DNA from: Acidobacteriaceae bacterium
GTDB taxonomy: Bacteria; Acidobacteriota; Terriglobia; Terriglobales; Acidobacteriaceae
Direction of reading: 5' to 3'
DNA length: 51,925 nt
NCBI GenBank assembly: GCA_030040425.1
Contig: JASHTS010000011.1
Location: forward strand, 1 to 51,925
Part shown: piece by piece, positions 51,011-51,925 of the stretch
Layout: each line of letters starts with the position of its first letter
How positions within the stretch are numbered: position 1 is the stretch's first letter
Notes under the pieces: generated by a model
Databases searched by the model: none
Seen by the model: the letters and a program-made list of their open reading frames with translations, nothing else
What the model was told of the DNA's origin: nothing
Made by a program: the position numbers and the translations under genes

Positions 51011-51925
51011 CTAGGGAACGGAGATGTAATTCGTGCAGGCTGCCGTAGCCGTCCCGGCATTGGTCACGTCGTGGGTCCCTGCGTCGCGAGGTAGAGCGAG
51101 AACGCAGGCGAGATCGACGACTCCGATGTACGAAGGATGCGTTGAATAGCCTGCGTAATCCGCGAACACAGCATAAGACTTGCTCGTGTTGGGACTGGTA
51201 TAGGCCGCCACGGTGTGGGGATCATAACCAGCGGAGAAACCGTCCCCATTCGGAGTGTTGGGCATGGAAGATACATACGCCCAATCGGCCAGTGTCGGTG
51301 TGCCGCTTCCCGAAGTGGAAGGAAGCAGAAGTGCCGTGTACGAGCTACCGCCAAATTCACCGGTGACTACACCCTCGTGGTTGGTGCCCGGCGCCTCGGT
51401 AATCCCCGACGTTCCCGCGGAAAATGAGTATCCGTAATCCGCGTATCCTTCGCTGTCATAGACCGAATATCCTACGGCAAGGAATTGACCGGGAGCAGTC
51501 CACGTTCCAGGCGTGCCTGCGGTGAACGTAGCTTGCGTCAGGTCGGTGATGTAGATATAGTCGGTGAACTCGATCGCTGACATAGCGATTCCCGTGGTGC
51601 AGTCTTCCGCAGCTGAGTCGGGTTCTCCGCCTACGGTGTCAAAGGAGTTTTGATACTCATTCGATATGGCGCCACTGCTGCCAATGGTCAGCAATTCGTA
51701 ATAGCCTGCCTCATCGGGAGACAGCACAAGGTTCCGGCCCGAATCGATGGAGATGTTTTCTGACACGGTGCGGTACATCGGAGTCGGGGTTTGAAAGTCA
51801 TCCGAAGCCAGGTTCAGCACCTGGACTCCGTCGCCGCTTTCGCCTGAGAATCCTCCAGCGATGATCGCTGTATTATTTGCGGCGTTGATGGCCACGCCGC
51901 AATTTTCGCAATCGCCGCCGGAAAA
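51011..51925 (-). CDS. Secreted protein of unknown function, N-terminal part missing (window edge)
   Basis: The frame is open to the edge at 51925, giving at least 304 residues; the true start is outside. The visible part is rich in Gly, Ser, Thr, Tyr and Asp and poor in Lys, like extracellular acidobacterial proteins. It begins GGDCENCG (a CxxC pair) and runs through repeated short beta-strand segments (ITDLTQATFTAGTPGTWTAP, YSVYDSEGYADYGYSFSAG), suggesting a beta-propeller or beta-helix fold. Its C-terminal TNYISVP has no sorting signal that I recognise. Function unknown. A strong hairpin follows the stop. Confidence 0.6.
   Translation of the reverse strand, partial: FSGGDCENCGVAINAANNTAIIAGGFSGESGDGVQVLNLASDDFQTPTPMYRTVSENISIDSGRNLVLSPDEAGYYELLTIGSSGAISNEYQNSFDTVGGEPDSAAEDCTTGIAMSAIEFTDYIYITDLTQATFTAGTPGTWTAPGQFLAVGYSVYDSEGYADYGYSFSAGTSGITEAPGTNHEGVVTGEFGGSSYTALLLPSTSGSGTPTLADWAYVSSMPNTPNGDGFSAGYDPHTVAAYTSPNTSKSYAVFADYAGYSTHPSYIGVVDLACVLALPRDAGTHDVTNAGTATAACTNYISVP

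Overview
The window is high-GC bacterial DNA, most likely from an Acidobacteriota member (Terriglobia/Acidobacteriaceae type). This rests on family content, not on a marker gene: a 1,174-residue Oar-like TonB-dependent receptor with an N-terminal carboxypeptidase-regulatory domain, WD40/TolB-like secreted propellers, an S8 protease ending in LWGK repeats, and a large exopolysaccharide locus. I saw no rRNA, tRNA, CRISPR array, integrase or transposase. Coding density is high, with many ATGA or GTGA stop/start overlaps.

Layout, left part. 1-4 kb: the 3' end of a dihydropyrimidinase/hydantoinase and an NCS1 nucleobase/hydantoin permease, separated by a frameshifted methyltransferase and a secreted beta-propeller. 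4.2-7.7 kb: an ABC exporter ATPase coupled to a permease fused to a CPBP (CAAX-type) protease domain. 7.7-10.8 kb: a class III aminotransferase and an IlvD/Edd-type dehydratase. 11.1-12.3 kb: a secreted protein of unknown function. 12.5-19.1 kb: a membrane HD-GYP/GAF/GGDEF protein whose stop codon overlaps the start of a complete peptide-type ABC importer operon. 19.6-21.5 kb: a secreted subtilase.

Middle. 30.8 down to 21.5 kb on the minus strand is one tightly packed exopolysaccharide operon: Wza-like export protein, GumC/Wzz-like copolymerase, Wzx-like flippase, GT4 glycosyltransferase, polyprenyl-phosphate glycosylphosphotransferase and WecG/TagA transferase. A nucleotidyltransferase-fold protein lies upstream, and a putative O-antigen ligase/polymerase sits 10 kb away at 41.0 kb. 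Between them are an outer-membrane barrel protein and a TonB receptor / HprK-like kinase / MFS operon.

Right part. 39.8-41.0 kb: a periplasmic electron-carrier set (monohaem cytochrome, CuA-type cupredoxin, cytochrome lipoprotein). 42.4-47.4 kb: an OmpR/PhoB-type regulator and histidine kinase co-directional and overlapping with a porin-like protein and a blue-copper protein. 47.5-50.8 kb: an exosortase, a SurA-like/DsbA-like chimera and a multicopper oxidase. The right edge cuts a secreted protein of unknown function.

The main discovery candidate is a set of six intergenic arrays of 11-bp phased TGACA direct repeats (Pho-box-like architecture), all between 30.8 and 42.4 kb. They lie in front of the EPS export operon, the nucleotidyltransferase, the outer-membrane barrel, the TonB receptor operon, the cytochrome/CuA set and the response-regulator gene. 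This suggests that surface polysaccharide, outer-membrane uptake and periplasmic copper/haem electron carriers form one local regulon, plausibly controlled by the OmpR-family regulator encoded at 42.4 kb. The repeats are seen directly; the regulator assignment is inference.
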